From: Shimia sp. CNT1-13L.2
GTDB lineage: Bacteria > Pseudomonadota > Alphaproteobacteria > Rhodobacterales > Rhodobacteraceae
Length of the DNA stretch: 64,000 nt
Direction of reading: 5' to 3'
Assembly: GCF_024331145.1 (NCBI RefSeq)
Contig: NZ_JANDJO010000002.1
Span: 310,001 to 374,000, forward strand
Part shown: positions 27,482 through 36,663 of the stretch, one piece after another
How positions within the stretch are numbered: the first letter of the stretch is position 1
Layout of the letters: every line of letters begins with the position of its first letter
The notes under the pieces: model-generated
Databases searched by the model: none
Seen by the model: the letters and a program-made list of their open reading frames with translations, nothing else
What the model was told of the DNA's origin: nothing
Translations under genes and position numbers: made by a program

Positions 27482-28738
27482 ATGCGTTGGTTCCTGCTCA
27501 TAGCATCACTGATGGCGACCCCGCTTGGGGCCGCCGACTGGGACGTGCCGAACCGGGCAGGGGCCATTGCCGAAATACTGGCGCAGGCGGCGGATGGAGA
27601 CACCCTCCGCCTGAGCCCCGGCACCTATGCCGAAAACGTGCTTCTGGATCGGCCGATGATCCTTGATGGGCAAGGCCATGCCACCCTTGACGGACAGGGC
27701 GAAGGTTCGGTCGTCACGGTGGACGGGCCAGACGTGATTGTTCGCGGCCTGACCGTTCTGGGATCGGGTTCAAGCCACGAGACCATCGACAGCGGTATCA
27801 AGCTGACCAAGAAGGCGACGCGGGCGCATGTGCTCGACAACGTCGTTCTGGGCAATCTCTATGGTATCGACATTCACGGCGCCAAGAAGTCGCTGGTCGC
27901 CCGCAACCGGATCGAAGGACGTCTTGACCGTCGCATGAACTCGCGCGGGAACGGCATCTATGTCTGGAACGCGCCGGGCGCGGTTGTTGAAGGCAACGAC
28001 GTGCGCTTTGGGCGGGACGGGATTTTCGTGAACTCGAGCCGCCGCAACATCTTTCGCGACAACCTGTTCCGCGATCTGCGCTTTGCGGTTCACTACATGT
28101 ACGCTGATGACAGCGAGGTCACGGGCAACGTTTCTATCGGCAATGATCTTGGCTATGCGGTGATGTTTTCCACCCGCGTGAAAGTGGCCGACAACGTATC
28201 GATCGGAGACCGGGAACACGGTGTCATGCTGAACTATGCCAACCGGGGCGAGATCAGCGGCAACTATGTTGTGAACGCGCAGGAGAAGTGCACGTTCCTT
28301 TACAATTCACACAAGAACATGTTCCGCGACAACTGGTTCGAGGGATGTGGGATTGGCATTCATTTCACCGCCGGAAGCCAGGACAACCGCATCCTTGGCA
28401 ATGCCTTCATCGGCAACCGTACGCAGGTGAAATACGTCTCGACCAAATGGGTCGAGTGGTCCGAAGAGGGCAAGGGCAACTACTGGAGCGACTTTGCCGC
28501 CTTTGATGTGGATGGCAACGGCATCGCCGATGCGCCCTATCGCCCGAATGACAGCATGGATCACGTGCTGTGGACCCAACCCTCGGCGAAGCTGCTTCTT
28601 GGCTCGCCTGCAGTGCAATTGGTGCGCTGGTCGCAATCCGCTTTTCCGGCCCTGTTGCCGGGCGGTGTGATCGACAGCCACCCGATGATGAAACCCGTCA
28701 GACCCGACGTCAGCGAAAAGGTGCCTCATGACGGATAA
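27482..28738 (+). CDS. nosD: NosD, periplasmic copper-site assembly protein
   Basis: 418 residues with a Sec signal (MRWFLLIASLMATPLGAA). The rest is a right-handed beta-helix of carbohydrate-binding/sugar-hydrolase (CASH) repeats, seen as recurring NxIxGNxxG-type turns. NosD works with NosFY in making the CuZ site of NosZ. Three bases after nosZ; overlaps nosF by 11 bases. Confidence 0.95.
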   Translation: MRWFLLIASLMATPLGAADWDVPNRAGAIAEILAQAADGDTLRLSPGTYAENVLLDRPMILDGQGHATLDGQGEGSVVTVDGPDVIVRGLTVLGSGSSHETIDSGIKLTKKATRAHVLDNVVLGNLYGIDIHGAKKSLVARNRIEGRLDRRMNSRGNGIYVWNAPGAVVEGNDVRFGRDGIFVNSSRRNIFRDNLFRDLRFAVHYMYADDSEVTGNVSIGNDLGYAVMFSTRVKVADNVSIGDREHGVMLNYANRGEISGNYVVNAQEKCTFLYNSHKNMFRDNWFEGCGIGIHFTAGSQDNRILGNAFIGNRTQVKYVSTKWVEWSEEGKGNYWSDFAAFDVDGNGIADAPYRPNDSMDHVLWTQPSAKLLLGSPAVQLVRWSQSAFPALLPGGVIDSHPMMKPVRPDVSEKVPHDG

Positions 28739-29621
28739 GGCTTTGGAAATTTCAAGCGTCAGCAAGGATCGCGGCAAGGTGCGCGTTCTGGACGACGTGA
28801 CTTTGACCGTGCAGCCCGGTGAGCGCGTGGCGCTTTTGGGCCATAACGGCGCGGGCAAATCGACCCTGATCAAATCGGTGCTGGGGCTGACCCCGATCCA
28901 CGGCGGCGCAATCCGCGTGGCGGGGGCAAAACCGGGCAGCGGCAAGGCGCGGACGGCCACGGCCTATCTGCCCGAGGCGGTGAGCTTTCACCCGGCACTG
29001 ACCGGACGCGAGCAATTGACCCTGTTTGCGCGCCTGTCTGGCGAAAAGGCCGATGTGCCGGGGTTGCTGGCCCGTGTGGGATTGGGCGAGGCGATGGATC
29101 GCCGGATTGGCGCCTATTCCAAGGGGATGCGCCAGCGTCTGGGATTGGCGCAGGTTCTGCTTGGCCATCCAAAGGTGGCCCTGTTGGACGAGCCGACCAG
29201 CGGTCTGGACCCGATTTCGCGGCAGGACCTTTATGCCATCATCGACGAGTTGGCGGCGCAGGGGACAGCGGTGCTGATAGCCAGCCACGCCCTGACCGAA
29301 GTCGAGGCCCGGACCGACCGGATTGCCATCATGCGCAAGGGGGTGCTGGTGGCGGATGATACGCTTGAGGGGCTGAGCGCGCGGGCCGGTCTGAAGACCA
29401 AGCTGCGCATTCGCGCAACGCAGAATGCCGATGCGGTGGCCGCCGAGATTGGCGGCACGCGGATCAACGGGGCCTCGGTGGAGATCCTCTGCGGGCCGGA
29501 TCAGAAGATGGCCGAGCTGCGCCGGATCACCCAGCTGGGCGAGGCCGTGGCCGATGTCGAGATCACGCCACCGCGCCTTGAAGACCTTTATCGCCACTAT
29601 GCACAGGAGGCAGGCCAATGA
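28728..29621 (+). CDS. nosF: NosF, ABC transporter ATPase
   Basis: 297 residues. Walker A GHNGAGKST (about 43-51), signature YSKGMRQRLGLAQ (about 129-141), Walker B VALLDEPTSGLDP. Cytosolic ATPase that drives NosY in CuZ assembly with NosD and NosL. Overlaps nosD and, by ATGA, nosY. Confidence 0.95.
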   Translation: MTDKALEISSVSKDRGKVRVLDDVTLTVQPGERVALLGHNGAGKSTLIKSVLGLTPIHGGAIRVAGAKPGSGKARTATAYLPEAVSFHPALTGREQLTLFARLSGEKADVPGLLARVGLGEAMDRRIGAYSKGMRQRLGLAQVLLGHPKVALLDEPTSGLDPISRQDLYAIIDELAAQGTAVLIASHALTEVEARTDRIAIMRKGVLVADDTLEGLSARAGLKTKLRIRATQNADAVAAEIGGTRINGASVEILCGPDQKMAELRRITQLGEAVADVEITPPRLEDLYRHYAQEAGQ

Positions 29622-30439
29622 TGCGTTTTCTTGCCATTGCATCCTCGGAGATGCGTATCCTGCGGCGGAACCGCTGGCTGTTCACCGCGACGTTGATCAT
29701 GGTGCTGTTTGCGCTGGCGCTGACCTTTGCCGGCAGCGCGCCGACCGGATCGCTGGGGGTTGATATGCTGACGGTGTCCGTGGCCTCGATGACCACGCTG
29801 TCGGTGTATCTAGCGCCGCTTCTGGCGCTGATGATTTCCTTTGATGCCATCGCGGGCGATGCCGACCGTGGCAGCCTTGCACTGTTGCTGAGCTATCCTG
29901 CCGGGCGGGGCGAGGTGCTGTTAGGCAAGTTTGCCGCGCATCTTGCGGCGCTGGGCTTTGCCATGCTGATCGGGTTCGGCACGGCAGGGGCGGTGGCGGC
30001 CTGGTACGGCGGCGCGGGGCCAGAGAGCCTTATGGCGCTGGCACGGCTGATCGCGACGTCGATCCTGTTGGGCGGGGTGTTCCTGACCCTTGGCTATCTG
30101 ATGAGTGCGCTCAGCAAGACCGCGACGGCGGCGGCGGGCATGTCGGCGGGGCTGTGGCTGGTGTTCGTGGTTCTGTTCGATCTTGGCCTTCTGGGGGCCG
30201 TGGTGATGGACGAAGGCGGCGTGTTTACCCGCCAGGTTTTCCCCTGGGTGATGGTGGCCAATCCGGCGGATGCCTTCCGTGTCTGGAACGTGGCGGCCTC
30301 GGAAGGGGTGGCCCTGACCAGCGGCATGGCAGGCGCGGCGAATGCACTGCCGGACTGGGCGGCGCCGGTCTCGCTGTTGCTGTGGCCGTTCATCGGCTTT
30401 GCCGCCGCGCGTCTTGTGTTCCGGAGGATCGAACCATGA
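29618..30439 (+). CDS. nosY: NosY, ABC transporter permease
   Basis: 273 residues with six predicted transmembrane helices (for example ALLVMVLFALALTFAG-like segment near 25, LAALGFAMLIGFGTAGAVAAW, and a helical end WAAPVSLLLWPFIGFAAARLVF). Membrane partner of NosF in the NosDFY complex. ATGA overlaps on both sides. Confidence 0.94.
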   Translation: MMRFLAIASSEMRILRRNRWLFTATLIMVLFALALTFAGSAPTGSLGVDMLTVSVASMTTLSVYLAPLLALMISFDAIAGDADRGSLALLLSYPAGRGEVLLGKFAAHLAALGFAMLIGFGTAGAVAAWYGGAGPESLMALARLIATSILLGGVFLTLGYLMSALSKTATAAAGMSAGLWLVFVVLFDLGLLGAVVMDEGGVFTRQVFPWVMVANPADAFRVWNVAASEGVALTSGMAGAANALPDWAAPVSLLLWPFIGFAAARLVFRRIEP

Positions 30440-30960
30440 GGATCATTCCCGCCCTTCTGATGGCCGCGATTGCGGTGGCCGGGTGCAAGGAGGAAGAGGC
30501 CAAGGCCCCGCCTGCGCCGGTGGAGCTGACCGAAGAGGCGTTGAGCTTTTTCTGTCAGATGAACATTGCCGAACACGGTGGTCCCAAGGGGCAGATCCAT
30601 CTTGAGGGATACCCTGTGCCGCTGTTCTTTGCGCAGGTGCGCGACATGGTGGCCTATCTGAAAAGCCCCGAGCGTGATGCGGAAATCCTTGCCGTCTATG
30701 TCAGCGACATGAGCGTCGCGGCGAGTTGGGAACAGCCGGGTTCGGACAATTGGATTGCCGCAGATGGCGCCAGTTTTGTGGTGGGCGCACCGGTGGCCGG
30801 TGGCATGGGCGCGCCCGAGATCGTGCCCTTTGCCTCGCCAGAAGGCGCTGCGCAGTTCCTGAGCACCTACGGCGGCGAGGTGCTGCCGCTGAGCGAGATA
30901 CCCGATGAGGCCGTTCTTGGCCCTGTCGATTTTCAAATTGCCCTGGAGACCCCGTCATGA
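30436..30960 (+). CDS. nosL: NosL, copper lipoprotein chaperone for NosZ
   Basis: 174 residues. Lipoprotein signal with lipobox AVAGC (Cys17). The Cu(I)-binding motif of NosL, a Cys-x-Met near the start of the mature protein, is present as FCQMNIAEH. Delivers copper to the NosDFY machinery in the periplasm. ATGA overlaps with nosY and nosX. Confidence 0.92.
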   Translation: MRIIPALLMAAIAVAGCKEEEAKAPPAPVELTEEALSFFCQMNIAEHGGPKGQIHLEGYPVPLFFAQVRDMVAYLKSPERDAEILAVYVSDMSVAASWEQPGSDNWIAADGASFVVGAPVAGGMGAPEIVPFASPEGAAQFLSTYGGEVLPLSEIPDEAVLGPVDFQIALETPS

Positions 30961-31832
30961 CCCAATTGAACCGTCGTCGCTTTCTCGCCATTTCCGCCGC
31001 GATGGGCGTGGTGCCGGCCCTGGCGCAGGCCGAGGTTGCCCGCTGGCAGGGACGTGCCCTTGGCGGGCAGGTTTCGATGCAGCTTGTCGGCGTGCCCGAG
31101 AGTGAGGCCCAGTCGGTGTTTGCCGCTGTTGAGGCCGAGCTGGCGCGTCTTGAGGGTATTTTCAGCCTTTACCGCAGTGACTCGGAGGTCAGCCGCCTGA
31201 ACCGTGACGGGGTGCTTGAGGCGCCGTCGCCAGAGTTGTTGCAGGTTCTGAGCGTTGCCGGAGCGGTTCACACGGCGAGCGGCGGTCACTTTGATCCGAC
31301 CGTACAGCCGCTGTGGCAGGCGTTGGCCGAAGGGCGCGACCCTCAAAGGGCGCAGGAAAAAGTTGGCTGGCAGCGCCTGCGCTTCGATACCGACCGTGTC
31401 GTTCTGGACGGGGCGCTGACCCTGAACGGGATTGCCCAAGGGGCGATCACCGACCGGATTTCCGACCTTCTGAAGGCGCGGGGCCTGCGTGACGTGCTGG
31501 TCGACATGGGCGAGATTGCCGCCATTGGTGGCCGTGCGGACGGCACGCCCTGGGCGGTTGGCGTGGCCCGGCCAGAGGGTGACGTGGTTGCGCGCCTGAA
31601 AATGACCGATCGTGCCCTTGCGACCTCTGCGCCGCTTGCGATGTCGCTTGGCAATGGGGGGCATATCCTTGGTCCGAACGGCCAAGCGGCCACGGCCTCT
31701 TTGGTTTCGGTGTCGGCCTCGCGCGCCGTGCTTGCGGATGCGCTGTCCACGGCGCTGTGTCTTGTCGAGCCGAGCATGGCGGTGGAACTGGTGTCCCACT
31801 TCAAGGGCGCAAGGATCGAAGTTCTGGTCTGA
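30957..31832 (+). CDS. nosX: NosX, ApbE-type FAD:protein FMN transferase
   Basis: 291 residues. A periplasmic enzyme (export signal MTQLNRRRFLAISAAMGVVPALAQA, with a twin-Arg-like NRRRFL) that flavinylates the threonine of NosR. ApbE features: FSLYRSDSEVSRLNR, ASGGHFDPTVQPLW, and the LNGIAQGAITDRIS and DMGEIAAIG segments. Last gene of the nos operon, followed by a terminator. No second copy (NirX) is in the window. Confidence 0.94.
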   Translation: MTQLNRRRFLAISAAMGVVPALAQAEVARWQGRALGGQVSMQLVGVPESEAQSVFAAVEAELARLEGIFSLYRSDSEVSRLNRDGVLEAPSPELLQVLSVAGAVHTASGGHFDPTVQPLWQALAEGRDPQRAQEKVGWQRLRFDTDRVVLDGALTLNGIAQGAITDRISDLLKARGLRDVLVDMGEIAAIGGRADGTPWAVGVARPEGDVVARLKMTDRALATSAPLAMSLGNGGHILGPNGQAATASLVSVSASRAVLADALSTALCLVEPSMAVELVSHFKGARIEVLV

Positions 31833-31857
31833 GGATCAGGGGATTGCGGAAACAGAG

Positions 31858-31886
31858 AAGGCGCGGGATTTCTCCTGCGCCTTTTT
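31858..31886. terminator. Terminator after nosX
   Basis: AAGGCGC (31858-31864) pairs with GCGCCTT (31876-31882), followed by TTTT. Lies 25 bases past the nosX stop and outside the end of the convergent minus-strand operon. Confidence 0.8.
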
Positions 31887-31910
31887 CGATTTGAGCGATG
31901 TTTTGAAAAC

Positions 31911-32168
31911 CTATTCGGACGAGGGCATGACCGGGCGGTCGGCTTCGTCCATCAGGCCGCGAATCCATTTTGCAATCAGCCAAGTCGCAGGTACGCCAAG
32001 CGGGACAGATACGATCAGCGACACCACAGGCGTGATTGCCGGAATGCCGATGGCCTGCCACATCAGACCGATGAAGTAGACGTTGATGGCCACGGCGGCG
32101 GCCGAGAAGGGATAAAACAGCACGGCGAGTTTGCGTGTCGACCAGCGGTCGGGATCTTCGGATGTCAT
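31911..32168 (-). CDS. Small two-helix membrane protein at the end of the nir operon
   Basis: 85 residues, family not recognised. Two hydrophobic helices (about 14-37, LAVLFYPFSAAAVAINVYFI, and 41-66, IPAITPVVSLIVSVPLGVPA) with a short charged N-terminus. Its ATG overlaps the stop of the CbiX-like gene (ATGA type), so it is translated as part of the nir operon, which argues it is real. A role near haem d1 or NirS assembly is only positional inference. Confidence 0.65.
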   Translation of the reverse strand: MTSEDPDRWSTRKLAVLFYPFSAAAVAINVYFIGLMWQAIGIPAITPVVSLIVSVPLGVPATWLIAKWIRGLMDEADRPVMPSSE

Positions 32169-32908
32169 GCGGCGGCCCTTTCACGGGTTTCCTGGCGTAG
32201 TGCATTGGCGATGAGTTGCGGGATACCGGGACAGAGGCCCAGGGCGGGCAGCAGGGGCCCGGCAAAGCCAAGGCCCCGCAGGGTGCCGTTCACATCGTCG
32301 CGCACGTGTTCGCCTTCCTGCGCGAAGAAGGGCAGGCACAGGGCGGGACCGGGCAGGCTCTGGGCGGTTTCGGCGATGTAGGGGGCCTGTTCCACGAACG
32401 TCGGGGCAATGCGGGCCACCGGCAGGATTTGCGCGAGGTGGTTGGCAAAGATACGGGCGGATTCCGCGGCCTTCTGTCCGCGTGCTGAGCCGTGGGCGGC
32501 GAGAAGGACAGAGGTGTCGTGCAGGTCATAGCCACGCAGGGCCGCGGCCTCGCGAATGGCGATGGCGGCGATGGCGGGAAGGGCCGGATCAAGGCCCATG
32601 GGGGGCAGAACCTGTACGTTGTGGCCGTCAAGCCGTTTGCGCAGTGCGGTGCGTACGAACCAGCCATCCGCCATGAACAGCGGGTAAATCAGGGTATCGT
32701 CTCCGGCCCGTGCAAGGGCGTTCTCAAGCGCGTCCGGCGCGGCCATGGTGGCCGAGGTCACGCGGTGGTCGGGCAGGTGAGATTGCACGCGTGCGGCCAG
32801 TTCCGCCAGCCGCGCCTCGGCGGGCTCGGGATCGGAAGGCTGGCCGTGAGCGACGATCAGTGCTTCAGTGGCTGGTGCCTTCGGAGAAGGTGATCTTGTT
32901 CCAGACAT
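32165..32908 (-). CDS. CbiX-like chelatase in the haem d1 operon
   Basis: 247 residues with two CbiX/SirB-type halves. The N-terminal half has the first metal-site His (His21, VAHGQP) but lacks the second (DGWFVRTAL at 81-89, where the family has His). The C-terminal half has both: His139 (AAHGSARG) and His201 (GEHVRDDV). Family members insert Co2+ or Fe2+ into sirohydrochlorin or precorrin-type rings. In this operon ferrochelation of sirohydrochlorin to sirohaem, the parent of haem d1, is the likely role (inference). The ATG at 32908 overlaps nirN by 44 bases; a later start would cut into the conserved first strand. Confidence 0.75.
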   Translation of the reverse strand: MSGTRSPSPKAPATEALIVAHGQPSDPEPAEARLAELAARVQSHLPDHRVTSATMAAPDALENALARAGDDTLIYPLFMADGWFVRTALRKRLDGHNVQVLPPMGLDPALPAIAAIAIREAAALRGYDLHDTSVLLAAHGSARGQKAAESARIFANHLAQILPVARIAPTFVEQAPYIAETAQSLPGPALCLPFFAQEGEHVRDDVNGTLRGLGFAGPLLPALGLCPGIPQLIANALRQETRERAAA

Positions 32909-34532
32909 TGTACTTTCCTGATGGCTTGCGCATGGGCAGGCGGCCCACTTGCTCAAGGGTTTTGGCGTCATAGATCAGCACCGCGCCGTCATCTTCCCAG
33001 ACCGACACGAGTGCGTGGCTGCCATCCTTGGTGAACTCCACGTGGGCGACGGTGGCCCCCGGCACGGGGCGCAGGGTTTTCACGATCTCGAGGCTTTGTT
33101 TGTCGATCACGTGCATCGCATCCTTGTTGGGACCAAAGAAGACATCAGCCCACACGTAGGGCGAATTCTCGTGACTTCTCATAAAAAAGCCCGGTCCTTC
33201 GGTTTTTATGCGTTTGATGGTCTTCCAGGTGGTCATGTCGATGACCGAAACGACCCCGTCTTTGAGGTGCGGCGTGGCCATGACGGTGGTGTCGCCATAG
33301 GCCCATGTGATGCCAGACCCGAGGTGTGGCATGCCGGGCAGATCAAGATCGGCGGTTTTCTGGCCGATCACGAGGTCGATCACGAGGCCGTTCTGGCCCC
33401 CGCGCGAGGCGCCCATGACGTATTCATAGGACTGGTCGAAGAAGAAATCATCGAGGTAATCCGGCGTGGTGATCCGGCGGATCGGGAATGGGGTATCCTG
33501 CGGCACGGGGCCTTCGATTTTCCAGTCATGGGCCAGCCCGCCAGCAAAGAGGTTCAGGTCGGGGTACTTGGCATAGGAGACCTCCCAGATTTCGGGAACG
33601 TCTTTGAGGGCCAGAACAAAGCTGTCGCGGGGCGGGGCCTGGTAGACAGCCGAGACACGGCTGGGCGTGCCGTCCTTGCCGGTGATGTCGTGGACCTCCG
33701 CGACGGAGAGGTCGCTTGTCGACAGGATGGTCAGCGTGTTGGGCAGGTAGTTGGCAACTGCCAGCCATTTGCCATCAGAGCTCATCGCGATGTTGCGGCT
33801 GTTGACGCCGGCGCGGACGCGACCAACCTCTTGCAGCGAGTAGATATCGTATTTCTGGACCCAGCCATCGCGCGACATGATGAAGACATAGCGGCCCGTG
33901 GGGTCGAATTTCGGGCCGCCGTGGACGGCGAAGGGCGTGGCGAAGCGGTCGAGCACTTCGAAGGTGTCACCGTCCAGCACGCTCACGTGGTGATCGCCGG
34001 TTTCCACGGCCAGCGTGATGTTCATCGGGTCCGAGGACCAGACGGGTGTGTCGGCGGGGGTATAGTCGTCGCGCAATTCGCGGCTGGCCATGATCTCGGC
34101 TTCGCCCCAGACCGGGGTTTCGGCAAGCGGGGACTTGAGATAGGCGGCGATTGCGTCAACTTCTTCCGTCGACAGGGTATCTGCGAAGGCGGGCATCTGG
34201 GTCGCGGGGCGACCGTCGAGGATCACGCCGGCCACCTTGGGGCCGCGCATACGCTTGAGAGTTTCGGGGATCAGCGCCGGGCCGGTGCCGCCAAGGCGGC
34301 TTTCTTCGTGACAGGAGGCGCAGTGCTCCTGATAGAGCGCGTCGGCGTCGATGGTCTCGCTCGCGCCGGCCATGCCTGCAAGGGCGATGGCGGCGCTGGC
34401 GAGGCCGAATTTTAGGCCAGCGTGGAGAGAAGGTCGCTGGCCAGAGGCGCGGGCCGAGACTGCATCACCGATCCGTCCAACAGGGGAGTTTGGGAAGGTA
34501 GGATGTTTAGAAGAACCGGTGTTGCGGGTCAT
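32865..34532 (-). CDS. nirN: NirN, c-type/d1-haem dihydro-d1 dehydrogenase
   Basis: 555 residues. Homologue of NirS: an N-terminal cytochrome c domain (C71-AS-C-H75) and an eight-bladed d1-binding propeller (about 165-555). NirN catalyses the last step of haem d1 making, introduction of the acrylate double bond, and hands d1 to NirS. The leader is long: about 37 polar residues precede the hydrophobic signal core ([18 protein letters not shown]). The ATG at 34532 has GAGG nine bases upstream and overlaps nirJ by 26 bases; no better in-frame ATG exists before the signal core. Confidence 0.9.
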   Translation of the reverse strand: MTRNTGSSKHPTFPNSPVGRIGDAVSARASGQRPSLHAGLKFGLASAAIALAGMAGASETIDADALYQEHCASCHEESRLGGTGPALIPETLKRMRGPKVAGVILDGRPATQMPAFADTLSTEEVDAIAAYLKSPLAETPVWGEAEIMASRELRDDYTPADTPVWSSDPMNITLAVETGDHHVSVLDGDTFEVLDRFATPFAVHGGPKFDPTGRYVFIMSRDGWVQKYDIYSLQEVGRVRAGVNSRNIAMSSDGKWLAVANYLPNTLTILSTSDLSVAEVHDITGKDGTPSRVSAVYQAPPRDSFVLALKDVPEIWEVSYAKYPDLNLFAGGLAHDWKIEGPVPQDTPFPIRRITTPDYLDDFFFDQSYEYVMGASRGGQNGLVIDLVIGQKTADLDLPGMPHLGSGITWAYGDTTVMATPHLKDGVVSVIDMTTWKTIKRIKTEGPGFFMRSHENSPYVWADVFFGPNKDAMHVIDKQSLEIVKTLRPVPGATVAHVEFTKDGSHALVSVWEDDGAVLIYDAKTLEQVGRLPMRKPSGKYNVWNKITFSEGTSH

Positions 34533-35724
34533 GGCTTTTGCCTCGGAAAGGGGTGACGTTCAGGCGTTCACCTTCGTCGGTGACGCCGATTTCGGCGTTG
34601 CTGAGATAGCAGGCGGGATCTTCGGCCCAGGGGTCGCCGGTCAGTTGCAGGGCGCGGATGCGGGTGTTGCCGCCGCAGACGTCCTTGAGCTGGCAGGCGC
34701 CGCAGCGGCCCTTGAGCGGACGCGGGCGGGTGCGCAGGGTGGCAAGCATCGGGTCATCGCCGGTCCAGAGGTCCGAGAACTTCTGCGTCTTGACGTTGCC
34801 GATGGTGTAATCCGACCAGTAGGTATCAGGGTGGACCTTGCCCAGAAAGTCGATGTTGGCGACACCGAGACCGGAAGAGTTGCCGCCCCAGGCCGCGAGA
34901 TGTTCGCGCAGGTGGGCTTCTTTTTCGGCGTTAAAGTTGGCACGGACCCATTGCAGGAAATAGCCTGCGTCGGCGTCGTTGTTGCCGGTGACGATGTCGA
35001 GCGGGCGACCACCGGAGGCGGACTCCCATGCGCGTTCCAGCAGCAGGTCGAGGCCTGCGCGGGTCATCAGGTGGTGGGCGTCTTCGCCCCGGTTCTTGTC
35101 GCCACGACCGGCATAGACGAGGTGCGAGAGGTAGAATTTGTCGACGCCTTCGTCGTCGCAAAGCTTGATCAGGTCGGGCAGGTTGTGCTGGGTGCCTTCG
35201 GTCAGGCAGAAGCGCAGGCCAACCTTGACGCCACGCTTTTTCAGCTCGCGCACACCACGCACGGCGTTGTCAAAGGCGCCTTCGACACCGCGGAACCAAT
35301 CATTGGTGTCTCCGATGCCGTCGATCGAGATGCCGACATAGTCAAAGCCGATCTCGGCGACGCGGTCGGCGGTTTCGCCGAAGATCTTGGTGCCGTTGGT
35401 CGAGAGGGCCAGAACGCGGGTCTGTTTGCGGGCCTTTTCGGCAAGTTGGAAGAGATAGGGGCTGTCGAGGGGTTCACCGCCCGACAGGATCAGCGCAGGC
35501 ACCTTGAAGTCCCCAAGGTCGGCCAGCGTTGCCATGGCCTGTTCCTCGCTGAGTTCACCGGGAAAGTTCACGTCGGCAGAAACGGTATAGCAGTGGCGGC
35601 ACTTGAGATTGCAGCGGCGGGTCAAGTTCCAGATGACAACGGGTTTCACGGGCCCCGAACCGCGGCGTTGTCGCACGGGTGTCGGGTTGACCAGCTGGTG
35701 CATGTATTCGGTGAGGCGGAACAT
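34507..35724 (-). CDS. nirJ: NirJ, radical SAM enzyme of haem d1 synthesis
   Basis: 405 residues. Radical SAM cluster Cys38-Cys42-Cys45 ([15 protein letters not shown]) with GGEP motif; the C-terminal SPASM-like part has [13 protein letters not shown] and a further Cys (DPACYL) for an auxiliary [4Fe-4S] cluster. NirJ removes two propionate side chains from 12,18-didecarboxysirohaem, giving the keto precursors of d1. Minus-strand operon, four bases after nirH. Confidence 0.96.
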   Translation of the reverse strand: MFRLTEYMHQLVNPTPVRQRRGSGPVKPVVIWNLTRRCNLKCRHCYTVSADVNFPGELSEEQAMATLADLGDFKVPALILSGGEPLDSPYLFQLAEKARKQTRVLALSTNGTKIFGETADRVAEIGFDYVGISIDGIGDTNDWFRGVEGAFDNAVRGVRELKKRGVKVGLRFCLTEGTQHNLPDLIKLCDDEGVDKFYLSHLVYAGRGDKNRGEDAHHLMTRAGLDLLLERAWESASGGRPLDIVTGNNDADAGYFLQWVRANFNAEKEAHLREHLAAWGGNSSGLGVANIDFLGKVHPDTYWSDYTIGNVKTQKFSDLWTGDDPMLATLRTRPRPLKGRCGACQLKDVCGGNTRIRALQLTGDPWAEDPACYLSNAEIGVTDEGERLNVTPFRGKSHDPQHRFF

Positions 35725-35728
35725 GGGG

Positions 35729-36214
35729 TTACCCCTTCTTGCGGAGCCGCAGCCCCGTCTTTTTCAGGATACGGGTCGAATAGAGGATGTCCGCGCCGCG
35801 CAGCGCATCGCCAAGGATGGCGGTGATCTGGCTGCGTTTCTCTTCGACCTCGTCGCGCGAGGCGCCGTGGACCATGGCAAACAGGTTGTAAGGCCATTCC
35901 GGCAGGGCACGCGGGCGTTCGTAGCAGTGGGTGACAAAGGGCAGGGCGCCGATCTGGGGGCCAAGTTCGTCAAGGCGGTTATCGGCGACGTCCCAGACGG
36001 TCATGCCATTGGCTGTCATGCCCAGTTTGTAGTGATTGGTGGCGGCCGCGATACGGCGGATGACACCGGTGTCCTTCATGTCCTGAAGGCGTTCGATCAG
36101 CTCCTCTTCGGGAAGGTCCAGCGCTTGCGCGGCCTCGGCATAGGGGGTGGGCACAAGTGGCAGGCCTCCTTGCAGGGCTTCGATGATAGCGCGATCTGTG
36201 GCGTCGAGTGTCAT
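35729..36214 (-). CDS. nirH: NirH, sirohaem decarboxylase subunit
   Basis: 161 residues of the Lrp/AsnC-like NirD/L/G/H family. N-terminal winged helix ([30 protein letters not shown]) and RAM-like catalytic domain with the [24 protein letters not shown] segment, containing the His and Tyr region implicated in decarboxylation. The complex turns sirohaem into 12,18-didecarboxysirohaem. The ATG at 36214 overlaps the nirG stop by 4 bases. NirH is assigned by order and by best match to the NirL/NirH pattern; the four proteins are hard to tell apart. Confidence 0.85.
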   Translation of the reverse strand: MTLDATDRAIIEALQGGLPLVPTPYAEAAQALDLPEEELIERLQDMKDTGVIRRIAAATNHYKLGMTANGMTVWDVADNRLDELGPQIGALPFVTHCYERPRALPEWPYNLFAMVHGASRDEVEEKRSQITAILGDALRGADILYSTRILKKTGLRLRKKG

Positions 36215-36663
36215 GCTGCGACCTTGAACCCTATGAAGAACTCTTTCAGTTTCGGGAAGCAGTGCACCTTGATGCCTGTTTCCGCTTCGATTTTCCCGGC
36301 GACGTCGGCAATGCCCTCGGGGGTTTCCGTTGCCAGGACAAACCACATGTTCAGGTGGTGTGTGCGTTCATAATTATGCGCCACCTCGGGATGCGCATTG
36401 ACTTTGGTCAGGATGGTTTCGAATTCCGCCGCAGGCACCGCCATGGCGCAGAGACAGAAGGCACCACCCATCGGCGCGACATCGAAGAACGGGCCGAAGC
36501 GGGTTAGAAAACCGTCTTCTTTCAATTGCTTGATGCGGGCGATCAGGGCGTCTTCGCTGATCCCCAGTTGCGCAGCAAGCGGGGCAAAGGGGCGATGCGC
36601 CAGCGGCATGTCTTCCTGAAGCAGGTTGATCAGGTCGCGATCGGATTGGGTCAGGTCACTCAT
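36211..36663 (-). CDS. nirG: NirG, sirohaem decarboxylase subunit
   Basis: 150 residues, same family as NirD/L/H. Winged helix at 5-50 (SDRDLINLLQEDMPLAHRPFAPLAAQLG) and RAM-like domain with LTRFGPFFDVAPMGGAFCLCAMAV and the conserved HHLNMWFVL. Partner in the sirohaem decarboxylase complex. Overlaps nirH and nirDL by ATGA, so the three are coupled. Confidence 0.86.
   Translation of the reverse strand: MSDLTQSDRDLINLLQEDMPLAHRPFAPLAAQLGISEDALIARIKQLKEDGFLTRFGPFFDVAPMGGAFCLCAMAVPAAEFETILTKVNAHPEVAHNYERTHHLNMWFVLATETPEGIADVAGKIEAETGIKVHCFPKLKEFFIGFKVAA

Noticed and set aside
30957-31832. Gene as nirX rather than nosX
   Set aside because: It is ATGA-coupled to nosL and ends the nos operon; no nirI partner is present.
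32949-34415. Long plus-strand open frame opposite nirN
   Set aside because: It is an antisense shadow of nirN in a GC-rich genome; similar shadows lie opposite nirS, nosZ and the multihaem gene.
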